From positions 1 to 7,495 of the forward strand of contig JBJOPY010000103.1 in the NCBI GenBank assembly GCA_046050405.1: a DNA stretch of 7,495 nt. Reading direction: 5' to 3'. Within the stretch, counting starts at the first letter, position 1; each line of letters opens with the position of its first letter. The notes beneath the pieces are model-generated. The model searched no databases. It was not told the DNA's origin and saw only the letters and a program-made list of their open reading frames with translations. Origin of the DNA: JADKCL01 sp046050405 (GTDB lineage: Bacteria > Bacteroidota > Bacteroidia > J057 > JADKCL01). A program made the translations under genes and the position numbers. Below, in pieces: positions 1 to 5,984 of this stretch.

Positions 1-309
1 TTCCACACAACGGATCGACAGGCCCGGGAGTTCGGGAGGGGATGGATTCGCAGGCAACATCCCATGTGTCAGTTTGGAAGGAAACCTCCCGGATTCTTCC
101 ATTCATTTGCCTGAAACTGCCTATACTCAGGCATTGATGGGCCAATCGTCGAAATCTGGCACAATCTGACAGCCATAAAAATCCGTTGCAGCCTTCGTGA
201 CCAGTTTTGGGAGTTGTCCATACCAAATGTTGGATGACGATTCTTGCCAGTCATCTCGCAAGCGAGCGACAATGCGTGCGAAGATGTATCGCCTAGGGAG
301 CCACGCTCT

Positions 310-337
310 CCTGCAAGCGGCAGAGGTCGTATTTTTG
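310..337 (+). promoter_or_regulatory. Possible promoter of the E2 gene
   Basis: TATTTTTG at 330-337 matches the Bacteroidota -7 box TAnnTTTG exactly. The matching upstream element is poor: only CCTG at 310-313, with a 16-base spacer. If used, transcription would start near 342 and leave a leader of about 60 bases containing the 363-399 hairpin. The box falls in the only upstream space available to the gene, but the weak -33 element keeps confidence low. Confidence 0.3.
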
Positions 338-362
338 AGATCGGTGCACAATCCGTAACTTG

Positions 363-399
363 CGCGACGATTAGTCTAAGGCAATAATCGTTTGACGCG
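363..399 (+). promoter_or_regulatory. Hairpin or operator just before the E2 start codon
   Basis: CGATTA (368-373) and TAATCG (385-390) form a perfect 6-base inverted repeat with an 11-base loop. CGCG (363-366) and CGCG (396-399) can extend the stem across internal mismatches. Inside it lies a separate short palindrome, TTAGTCTAA (371-379). It ends six bases before the ATG at 406, so it could be a protein-binding site or an RNA structure that limits translation. No family match is claimed. Confidence 0.3.
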
Positions 400-405
400 A
401 AAAAT

Positions 406-1638
406 ATGGCAGAAATTCTGGAAATGCCCAAGCTGAGTGACACGATGGTCGAAGGAGTCGTGGCAACCTGGAACAAAAAAGTGGGCGAAAAGGTGAATGC
501 AGGTGAGCTCCTTGCCGAAATCGAAACCGACAAGGCCACCATGGAGTTGGATTCCTTCTTCACGGGGACCCTGCTGTGGATCGCTGTGGAGGAAAAAGGC
601 TCGGTACCCGTCGGCCAGCTTTTGGCTGTGGTCGGTGATCCAAAGGAGGACATCCAGGCGATCTTGGCGAATTACGAGAGCCAAAAAGGGATCCCGAAAA
701 CCAGTGCGATTGCGGAGAAGCCGGGAAACGGTACTGCGCCGGCTGTCGCAGCGGAACCCGAACAGAATCATGCCAAGGATGACCGCCTGAAGGCGTCGCC
801 GCTTGCAAGAAGCATGGCCAAGGCGCGTGGCATCGAAATCGGCCATGTTCAGGGTTCCGGCCCCGAGGGTCGCGTAATCAAGAAAGATATCGAAAACTAC
901 AAGGAGTCCTCTCCGGCAAGCATTGCCATCCCAGCGATAGGCCTTCCCACCGGCAAGGAGTCCTACACTGAGGAGCCCCTCAGCCAAATGCGCAAGACCA
1001 TCGCAAGGAGGTTGGTGGAAAGCAAGAGCACAGCCCCGCACTTCTACCTGACAATGGAAATCGACATGGGCAACGTCTCCGAGGCTCGTGCCGCGATCAA
1101 TGAGGTCTCCCCTGTCAAGGTCTCCTTCAATGACATCGTGATCAAGGCTGCGGCTATGGCCCTCAGGCAGCATCCCGGAGTCAATGCCAGCTGGCGCGGC
1201 GAGAGCATCCGGTACAACCAGCACATCCATATCGGGATGGCAGTGGCAGTTTCGGAGGGTCTGCTGGTGCCCGTGATCCGCTTCGCGGACAATCTCGGAT
1301 TCTCGCAAATCGCCGGAGAAGCCAAACGGCTAGCGGAGATGGCTCGCGAAAAGCGGCTTCAGCCAAGCGACTGGGAAGGCAATACCTTCACGATCAGCAA
1401 TCTGGGGATGTTTGGGATCGAGGAGTTCACAGCGATCATCAATCCCCCCGATGCCTGCATCCTGGCGGTCGGTGCGGTCAGGGATGTGCCGGTCGTGAGA
1501 AATGGTGCTGTGGTGCCTGGCAAGACCATGAAGGTCACTCTCAGCTGCGACCATCGGGTCGTGGACGGTGCCGTGGGTTCCGCCTTTCTCAAGACCCTGA
1601 AGGAGAACCTGGAGCAACCGCTACGGATGCTGATCTGA
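406..1638 (+). CDS. pdhC: Dihydrolipoamide acetyltransferase, E2 of pyruvate dehydrogenase
   Basis: E2 carries the acetyl group from E1 on a swinging lipoyl arm and transfers it to CoA, forming the core of the cytoplasmic pyruvate dehydrogenase complex. The 410-residue protein has the full family layout. An N-terminal lipoyl domain (about 1-80) carries the lipoylated lysine in ETDKATM at K43. An Ala/Pro/Glu-rich linker follows. The peripheral subunit-binding domain (about 128-165) has the typical SPLAR and GPEGRV motifs. The catalytic domain (about 188-410) ends with DHRVVDG, giving catalytic His383 and Asp387. One lipoyl domain and this length are usual for bacterial E2. The ATG at 406 places the lipoyl domain directly at the N-terminus; no Shine-Dalgarno sequence is seen, only an A-rich stretch. 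A 2-oxoglutarate or branched-chain E2 is the main alternative, but the lipoyl and catalytic motifs read most like the pyruvate type. No E1 or E3 gene is adjacent in the window. Confidence 0.93.
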   Translation: MAEILEMPKLSDTMVEGVVATWNKKVGEKVNAGELLAEIETDKATMELDSFFTGTLLWIAVEEKGSVPVGQLLAVVGDPKEDIQAILANYESQKGIPKTSAIAEKPGNGTAPAVAAEPEQNHAKDDRLKASPLARSMAKARGIEIGHVQGSGPEGRVIKKDIENYKESSPASIAIPAIGLPTGKESYTEEPLSQMRKTIARRLVESKSTAPHFYLTMEIDMGNVSEARAAINEVSPVKVSFNDIVIKAAAMALRQHPGVNASWRGESIRYNQHIHIGMAVAVSEGLLVPVIRFADNLGFSQIAGEAKRLAEMAREKRLQPSDWEGNTFTISNLGMFGIEEFTAIINPPDACILAVGAVRDVPVVRNGAVVPGKTMKVTLSCDHRVVDGAVGSAFLKTLKENLEQPLRMLI

Positions 1639-1876
1639 CCTTACCCCTGGCTGGTTCCGTGCAGCATGCAGCATTTGTCGACTTGCCGCCTTTCACTTGG
1701 AGTCCATTGGGAATCCGCGGAAGGGATGACAAGGGAGTGCTGATAGCAGGCCTGGATGCCAGGGAGTTTCATTTTCCCATTCATTTTTTCCCGCCAGTGA
1801 TGGACAATTTGTCGACATTTGCACACCGTAGGTCGTTCCACGTTTGGGATCATACGGTTACACTGCTAAGAATGAA
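1639..1876. other. Intergenic region between E2 and desaturase
   Basis: This 238-base stretch holds a weak hairpin CCTGG-ATG-CCAGG (1751-1763) followed by a T/C-rich tract, which could act as a poor terminator for E2. It also holds two exact copies of ATTTGTCGAC (1673-1682 and 1807-1816) and a candidate desaturase promoter at its right end. A 73-codon frame from GTG 1659 crosses the whole gap and its stop overlaps the desaturase start as ATGA (1877-1880). I do not recognise its product and treat it as doubtful. Confidence 0.5.
1818..1846 (+). promoter_or_regulatory. Candidate promoter of the desaturase gene
   Basis: TTTG at 1818-1821, a 17-base spacer, then CACGTTTG at 1839-1846. This matches the Bacteroidota pattern TTTG-N17-23-TAnnTTTG with one mismatch in the -7 box. 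Transcription would start near 1851, leaving a leader of about 26 bases before the ATG at 1877. The position fits well but the box is imperfect. Confidence 0.4.
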
Positions 1877-2974
1877 ATGAAAAAAATCCGCTTCATCCCC
1901 AATGACAAGCAACAGGGGCTCTTTGTTGCTGCACTTCGAAGAAACGTCAATGAATACTTTAAGAAAAACGGAATTTCCCCAAAGGCAAACTACACGGTGA
2001 TAATTCAAGGGGCGGTCATGTTCGGCCTATTCATCGCTCCGTACCTATTGGTCGTCAGCGTGGACATGCCCTTTTGGATTGCAGCACTGATGCCCTTCGT
2101 TGCAGGAGTCGGCCTGGCAGGGATCGGCATGTGCATCATGCATGGCGCAGCACACGATGCCTTTTCCAATCGGAAATGGGTCAACAAGGTATTCGGTGCA
2201 TCGATGCATCTTCTCGGAAACAGCGTCGTGACCTGGAAACTGCAGCACAACCTGCTCCACCATACCTACACGAATATCTCCGGTTTCGACCGGGACATCG
2301 ATACCAAGGGGATGATCCGCCTCAGCGAGCGTGAGCCATTGCTCAAGGCCCATCGCTATCAGCATATCCACGCATTCTTCGCCTACGGCTTGATGACACT
2401 GTCCATGATGGTGAAGGATTTCTCCCAACTGATGGACTATCACAGGCAGGGCATCCTTGAAAAGCAGAAGTTCAGCTTCCGTAAAGAACTCGCCAAGATG
2501 ATCTTAACCAAAATCACGCATCTCTCCATCTTCATTGGCCTGCCGATAGTGCTGACCGACTATACCTGGTGGCAGGTTATACTCGGCTGGCTCATCATGC
2601 ACTGGACGGGCGGCATCATCCTGAGTGTGATCTTTCAGCTGGCCCATGTCGTGGACGGTGTCCATCAGCCAGTCCCATCGGACGAAGGTGTCATTGCCTG
2701 CGATTGGGCGGTTCATGAACTCATGACGACCGCCAACTTTGCCCGTAAAAACCTCTTTTTGCAATGGTACCTTGGAGGGCTGAACTTTCAGATCGAGCAT
2801 CATCTCTTCCCGAACATCTGCCACATCCACTATCCCAAGATCGCTCCGATCGTGGAACGAACCGCCAAAGAGTATGGTTATCCCTATGTCGTGAACGAAA
2901 CGCTCTGGGACGCATTAAAGTCCCACGCTCGGAAACTCCGGCAGCTGGGCAAGGTGGCACCTGTGATGGGCTAG
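1877..2974 (+). CDS. Membrane fatty acid desaturase (acyl-CoA/acyl-lipid type)
   Basis: A di-iron integral membrane enzyme that inserts a double bond into an acyl chain using O2 and an electron donor. The 365-residue protein shows all three histidine boxes: HGAAHD at about 89-94, HNLLHH at 124-129, and QIEHH at 305-309 followed by LFP. Hydrophobic stretches at about 46-62, 69-89, 219-230 and 240-260 fit the family's paired transmembrane hairpins, with the boxes facing the cytoplasm. The QxxHH form of the third box is the one found in front-end and linoleoyl-CoA-like desaturases. No cytochrome b5 domain is fused, so a separate electron donor is needed. The ATG at 1877 was chosen because the in-frame TTG at 1844 lies in a likely promoter. 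Regioselectivity cannot be read from sequence. The gene converges on pgk. Confidence 0.92.
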   Translation: MKKIRFIPNDKQQGLFVAALRRNVNEYFKKNGISPKANYTVIIQGAVMFGLFIAPYLLVVSVDMPFWIAALMPFVAGVGLAGIGMCIMHGAAHDAFSNRKWVNKVFGASMHLLGNSVVTWKLQHNLLHHTYTNISGFDRDIDTKGMIRLSEREPLLKAHRYQHIHAFFAYGLMTLSMMVKDFSQLMDYHRQGILEKQKFSFRKELAKMILTKITHLSIFIGLPIVLTDYTWWQVILGWLIMHWTGGIILSVIFQLAHVVDGVHQPVPSDEGVIACDWAVHELMTTANFARKNLFLQWYLGGLNFQIEHHLFPNICHIHYPKIAPIVERTAKEYGYPYVVNETLWDALKSHARKLRQLGKVAPVMG

Positions 2975-2976
2975 CC

Positions 2977-3009
2977 GATTCTCTCCCTGAGAATCCTGAC
3001 GGGCAGGAT
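2977..3009. terminator. Overlapping hairpins between convergent desaturase and pgk genes
   Basis: GATTCTC-TCCCT-GAGAATC (2977-2995) is a perfect 7-base stem three bases after the desaturase stop. ATCCTG-ACGGG-CAGGAT (2993-3009) is a second perfect 6-base stem sharing three bases with the first, so the two compete. Neither is followed by a run of T on either strand, so these are not classical intrinsic terminators. Their position in the 46-base gap between convergent stops suggests a role in ending both transcripts. Confidence 0.4.
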
Positions 3010-3020
3010 CACGGCAATCT

Positions 3021-4208
3021 TCAGCCTTCCAAGGCGACAACCCCGGGCAGTTCCTTGCCCTCCAGCAATTCCAACAGTGCGCCTCCTCCCGTGGAGACAT
3101 AACTGATCTCATCATCCAGCCCAGCCAGTTTGACCGCTGCCGCCGAGTCGCCGCCGCCCACCAGAGTGAAGGCTCCTTCCCTGGTGGCTTCCGCGAGGGT
3201 CTTGGCCACCGCCATAGTCCCTTGTGCAAAGGGCGTCATCTCAAAAACCCCCATCGGGCCATTCCACAGGATGGTCTTGCTTTTCATGATGATTTCGTAA
3301 AATGCCTGAAAGGTTTCCGGCCCGATGTCCAGCCCCATCATGTCGGCAGGGATCTGGTCATTGTGGACGATTGCCGTCTTGGCATCCGCCGCGAATCGGT
3401 CGGCGACCACGCTATCCACGGGAATGATCACGGTGACCCCTTTCCCCCTTGCAGCTTTCAGAATGGCGGCAGCCAGAGGAACCTTGTCCTCCTCCACGAG
3501 GGATTTCCCGACCGGGTGACCCTTTGCCCGGAGGAAGGTATAGGCCATTCCGCCGCCGATCAGGAGATTGTCCACCTTGTCGAGCAGCCGCTGCATCACT
3601 TGGATTTTATCGCTCACCTTGGCACCGCCCAGGATAGCTGTAAATGGCCGCTCGGGACGGTCCATGACCTTGTGGGCTGTATCGACCTCGCGGGCCATCA
3701 GGAAGCCTACATATTTCTCCTCGAGAAACTGGGCAATGATCGATGTGCTCGCATGTGCCCGGTGCGCAGCCCCGAAGGCGTCATTGACATAGTAGTCCCC
3801 ATGCCGGCTCAGTTTTTCTGCAAAGGCCGGATCTCCCTTCTCCTCCTCCTCATGGAAGCGGAGGTTCTCCAGCAGGAGCACCTCTCCCGGCTTCAATGCA
3901 GCGGAGGCTGAAAAGGCCGCATCCGAAATGCAATCGTCTGCAAACTGGACGGGGCGGTTCAGGAGATTGCTCAGATGCTGGACCACGCGAAGGAGGGTAT
4001 TGGGTTCGCGGCCCTCCTTTTTGGGGCGCCCCATGTGGGACATCAGCACCACGGAGCCCCCGCCGTCAAGGATGAAGTTGATCGTCGGCAGTGCGCCCAC
4101 GATGCGGATGTCATCCGTGATGTGGCCTGCGTCGTCCAGCGGGACATTGAAGTCCACGCGCACGAGGGCGCGGCGTCCGGCAGGGTTGGAAGTATTGATG
4201 TGAATCAT
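3021..4208 (-). CDS. pgk: Phosphoglycerate kinase
   Basis: Transfers the acyl phosphate of 1,3-bisphosphoglycerate to ADP, giving ATP and 3-phosphoglycerate, in cytoplasmic glycolysis (and the reverse in gluconeogenesis). The 395-residue protein is full length for a bacterial Pgk. The N-domain carries the signature RVDFNVPLD (17-25), the catalytic Arg at about 35, and SHMGRP (57-62). LRFHEEE is at 116-122 and the substrate-binding AHR at 148-150. The C-domain has GGAKVSDK (194-201) with nucleotide-binding Lys197, WNGPMG (315-320), GGGDS (351-355) and STGGGA (372-377). The start at 4208 places the signature where expected. The gene lies 70 bases downstream of gap on the same strand, with no TAnnTTTG box in the gap, so it is probably cotranscribed with it. 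Nothing unusual was noticed. Confidence 0.97.
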   Translation of the reverse strand: MIHINTSNPAGRRALVRVDFNVPLDDAGHITDDIRIVGALPTINFILDGGGSVVLMSHMGRPKKEGREPNTLLRVVQHLSNLLNRPVQFADDCISDAAFSASAALKPGEVLLLENLRFHEEEEKGDPAFAEKLSRHGDYYVNDAFGAAHRAHASTSIIAQFLEEKYVGFLMAREVDTAHKVMDRPERPFTAILGGAKVSDKIQVMQRLLDKVDNLLIGGGMAYTFLRAKGHPVGKSLVEEDKVPLAAAILKAARGKGVTVIIPVDSVVADRFAADAKTAIVHNDQIPADMMGLDIGPETFQAFYEIIMKSKTILWNGPMGVFEMTPFAQGTMAVAKTLAEATREGAFTLVGGGDSAAAVKLAGLDDEISYVSTGGGALLELLEGKELPGVVALEG

Positions 4209-4278
4209 TTCGCTGAGGCGTTAACAACTGGCAGAGTGCAGCGTCAAGTCTTCGCAACTGCTCCCCGCCGAACCATCT

Positions 4279-5271
4279 TCATGCAATGCGCGAGATCAGT
4301 TCTACGACGCGGCAACTGTATCCGTACTCATTGTCGTACCAGCCGACGACCTTGGCGAGGGCACCCTGTACGTTCGTGAGTTTGCTGTCAAAGATGCAAC
4401 TGTAGGAGCTGCCTATGATGTCACTGGAGACGATTTCCTCCTCGGAGTATTCGAGGTATCCTTTCAGTGAGCCCTGGGATGCGGCCTGGAAGGCGGCATT
4501 GATCTCGTCCTTGGTGGCTGGTTTTCTCAGGATGGCAGTGAAGTCTGTCAGTGACCCATCTGGCACTGGTACGCGCGCGGCGAAACCATCGAGAAGACCC
4601 TTTACCTGCGGCAGCACAAGTCCCAGGGCCTTGGCTGCACCGGTACTCGTGGGAACGATGTTCATCGCGGCGGCACGCGCACGCCTCAGGTCGCGGTGGG
4701 GCGCGTCCACCAGGTTTTGATCGCCCGTGTAGGCATGAATCGTCGTCATGAATCCAGAGACGATGCCGAATTGTTCGTCCAATACCTTGACCATCGGTGC
4801 AAGGCAGTTGGTGGTGCAGGACGCATTGGAGATGACTATGTGGTCCTTACGGAGGATGCCGTCGTTCACCCCCAGTACCACCGTCGCATCTACATCCCCT
4901 TTCGCAGGGGCGGTGATCAGAACCTTGCGGGCACCTGCCTGCACATGCATCAGGGCTTTTTCCTGGCTCGAAAAGACGCCTGTGGATTCCACTACGACAT
5001 CGACGCCGAGTTCGCCCCAGCCCAGCTTGAGCGGATCCTTTTCGGAGCTTCCGATGATCCGCTTGCCATTCACGGTAATGCTCGTCTCGTCTGAGGTGAC
5101 AGTGCCTTGGAACTTGCCATGCACCGTATCGTACTTCAGCAGGTGTGCCAGTGTGGCATTGTCGGTTAGATCGTTGATCTTGACGACCTCTATGTTCGGC
5201 TCGTCCATGAGGAGTCTGAAAACGAGACGCCCAATCCTCCCGAATCCGTTTATTCCTACCTTGATAACCAT
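4279..5271 (-). CDS. gap: Glyceraldehyde-3-phosphate dehydrogenase, type I
   Basis: Oxidises and phosphorylates glyceraldehyde-3-phosphate to 1,3-bisphosphoglycerate with NAD(P), supplying the substrate of the next gene product, Pgk. The 330-residue protein begins with the Rossmann motif INGFGRIGR (7-15). The active-site motif SCTTNC gives nucleophile Cys152, and His179 in TTIHA is its partner. The C-terminal WYDNEYGYS motif is intact. Asp34, in the NDLTD loop, favours NAD. In the loop where strictly NAD enzymes often read Leu-Pro, this protein has Ala190-Pro191, so cofactor choice is not fully certain. The ATG at 5271 was chosen over an in-frame start at 5343 because the longer form adds 24 unrelated residues and overlaps the promoter. 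Likely first gene of a gap-pgk operon. Confidence 0.96.
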   Translation of the reverse strand: MVIKVGINGFGRIGRLVFRLLMDEPNIEVVKINDLTDNATLAHLLKYDTVHGKFQGTVTSDETSITVNGKRIIGSSEKDPLKLGWGELGVDVVVESTGVFSSQEKALMHVQAGARKVLITAPAKGDVDATVVLGVNDGILRKDHIVISNASCTTNCLAPMVKVLDEQFGIVSGFMTTIHAYTGDQNLVDAPHRDLRRARAAAMNIVPTSTGAAKALGLVLPQVKGLLDGFAARVPVPDGSLTDFTAILRKPATKDEINAAFQAASQGSLKGYLEYSEEEIVSSDIIGSSYSCIFDSKLTNVQGALAKVVGWYDNEYGYSCRVVELISRIA

Positions 5272-5312
5272 ATTCTCAAACAAAATTTCAATGAAAAACC
5301 GATTGAACGGGT

Positions 5313-5343
5313 CAAAGTTAGGGCTATTGGAGCGAATTGCCAA
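5313..5343 (-). promoter_or_regulatory. Promoter of the gap-pgk operon
   Basis: Read on the minus strand: TTG (5343-5341), a 20-base spacer, then TAACTTTG (5320-5313), an exact TAnnTTTG box. Transcription would start near 5308, giving a leader of about 37 bases before the gap ATG at 5271. The upstream element also reads TTGGCA. It excludes the longer gap start at 5343. Confidence 0.65.
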
Positions 5344-5365
5344 CCCTGAAGCTGCAGATCGTACC

Positions 5366-5402
5366 CCAGGTCACAGGCAATGGAATTGCCCATTTAGCCT
5401 GG
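5366..5402. promoter_or_regulatory. Nested dyad upstream of gap, possible operator
   Basis: GGCAAT-GGA-ATTGCC (5376-5390) is a perfect 6-base inverted repeat. It is flanked by CCAGG (5366-5370) and CCTGG (5398-5402), which pair around nearly the same centre. It sits about 25 bases upstream of the gap -33 element and about 60 bases upstream of the tRNA promoter. The position suits a regulator of the glycolytic operon. No regulator is identified. Confidence 0.35.
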
Positions 5403-5460
5403 AACAAACAGTATTTTTGAAGAAAAAGGATCGAGACGAAAAAAAATTTCATGGAAACTA

Positions 5461-5490
5461 TTGACATTCGCAAAGCGATCACTAATTTTG
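5461..5490 (+). promoter_or_regulatory. Promoter of the tRNA-Glu gene
   Basis: TTG (5461-5463), a 19-base spacer and TAATTTTG (5483-5490) match the Bacteroidota promoter TTTG/TAnnTTTG, with an exact -7 box. The upstream element is also a full TTGACA (5461-5466). The start site would be near 5495, leaving a precursor leader of about 16 bases. An A-rich run at 5420-5448 lies just upstream. Confidence 0.7.
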
Positions 5491-5510
5491 TGACCCGTTC
5501 TTCGAAATAT

Positions 5511-5582
5511 GTCTCGTTCGTCTAGTGGTTAGGACTCAAGATTTTCATTCTTGCAACAGGGGTTCGACTCCCCTACGGGATA
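5511..5582 (+). tRNA. tRNA-Glu (anticodon UUC)
   Basis: A complete 72-base cloverleaf decoding GAA and probably GAG. The acceptor stem GTCTCGT (5511-5517) pairs with ACGGGAT (5575-5581), including one G-U at the first pair and one U-G at the fourth. The D arm is GTC/GAC around TAGTGGTTAG. The anticodon stem CAAGA/TCTTG encloses the loop TTTTCAT, giving UUC. The variable loop is CAAC. The T arm is AGGGG-TTCGACT-CCCCT. The discriminator base is A (5582). CCA is not encoded and must be added after transcription. No integrase or second attachment site is visible nearby. Confidence 0.96.
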
Positions 5583-5593
5583 CTGGCACCAGT

Positions 5594-5619
5594 GATCAAG
5601 CGGCTACAGCCGCTTGATC
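5594..5619 (+). other. Perfect hairpin after the tRNA
   Basis: GATCAAGCGGC, loop TACA, GCCGCTTGATC form a perfect 11-base stem starting 12 bases after the tRNA end. No T run follows, so it is not itself an intrinsic terminator. It may guide 3' processing or protect the precursor. It lies in a transcript tail with two further small hairpins: GCCA-AGGT-TGGC (5640-5651) and CCACT-ATCC-AGTGG (5653-5666). Confidence 0.6.
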
Positions 5620-5688
5620 CAAGGGGTCGGTATCACGTCGCCAAGGTTGGCACCACTATCCAGTGGAGAGACTAATTCGAAGAATTCC

Positions 5689-5727
5689 AAACGCCCAGCA
5701 GTCTTCAAAGAGCTGGGCGTTTTTTTT
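5689..5727 (+). terminator. Strong intrinsic terminator of the tRNA-Glu transcript
   Basis: AAACGCCCAGC (5689-5699) pairs perfectly with GCTGGGCGTTT (5712-5722). The 12-base loop can itself fold as TCTT-CA-AAGA. Eight T residues run from 5720 to 5727. This is a textbook rho-independent terminator read in the plus direction. It gives a tRNA primary transcript of about 230 bases, with a 3' tail of about 145 bases. Confidence 0.9.
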
Positions 5728-5982
5728 GCCTCTTTTTCTGGGGCTGTGTACTTTTCGGTAGCTCCATCCTGGCTTGAGCCACTGAGTGGAATTACCCCCG
5801 CCTTTACAACCATCTAACAGGAGAAACCAGGTGGAAAAATCGCGTGGCCCAACGTGCGGAGGTGATGGGGCATTCGTGGAATCCCGCGATGGGCATTGCA
5901 CAGACCCCCCTGGCCAGCTTCATGTGCTACCTATCCTGGCCCGGCATTGGATGGTTCACTTTAGGAGCGGAGGTTCAGAACC
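5728..5982. other. 255-base stretch without a recognised gene
   Basis: This lies between the tRNA terminator and the DUF983 stop codon. Short frames are open on both strands here, as expected from low stop density, but none looks like a known protein and none has a credible start context. I see no promoter box, tRNA fold or clear repeat. The DUF983 transcript must end somewhere within it. Confidence 0.5.
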
Positions 5983-5984
5983 TC
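5970..5984 (-). terminator. Palindrome across the DUF983 stop codon
   Basis: GAGGTTC-A-GAACCTC is a perfect 15-base dyad that overlaps the DUF983 stop (5983-5985). As RNA on the minus strand it folds to a 6-base stem with a CUG loop. No T run follows, so termination is only a possibility. Confidence 0.3.

Larger units (their letters stand above)
1..405. other. Left-edge region without a convincing gene
   Basis: No open frame here can be tied confidently to a protein family. A 74-codon minus-strand frame (127-351, TTG start) has protein-like composition and is discussed under findings. A second, longer minus-strand frame ending at 69 runs deep into the E2 gene antisense and is most likely its shadow. 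A small inverted repeat TGCCTG/CAGGCA lies at 108-113 and 128-133. Near the right end are a possible promoter box (330-337) and a hairpin (363-399) that probably belong to the E2 gene. The end of whatever gene lies to the left is not visible. Confidence 0.5.

Noticed and set aside
376..1308. 310-codon frame antisense to the E2 gene
   Set aside because: It lies opposite a gene with complete, unmistakable domain motifs. Its His/Asp/Arg-rich composition is the usual product of reading the opposite strand.
1844..1876. Longer desaturase start at TTG 1844
   Set aside because: The extra 11 residues look unrelated to the family, the codon is a poor start, and it overlaps the candidate -7 box at 1839-1846. 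ATG 1877 is preferred.
5272..5343. 24-residue N-terminal extension of GAPDH
   Set aside because: The enzyme normally begins right at the INGFGRIGR motif, and the extension overlaps the predicted promoter, so it would be untranscribed.
4748..5464. 238-codon plus-strand frame opposite gap
   Set aside because: It is the antisense shadow of gap and runs through its promoter. It has no recognisable motif.
5511..5582. tRNA gene as an active integration site
   Set aside because: No integrase, no second copy of the tRNA 3' end and no change in gene character were visible nearby.
5604..5901. Frames of 67-81 codons on both strands across the tRNA trailer and terminator
   Set aside because: They cross a perfect intrinsic terminator and hairpins. 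Open frames on both strands over structured RNA are better explained by chance lack of stops.
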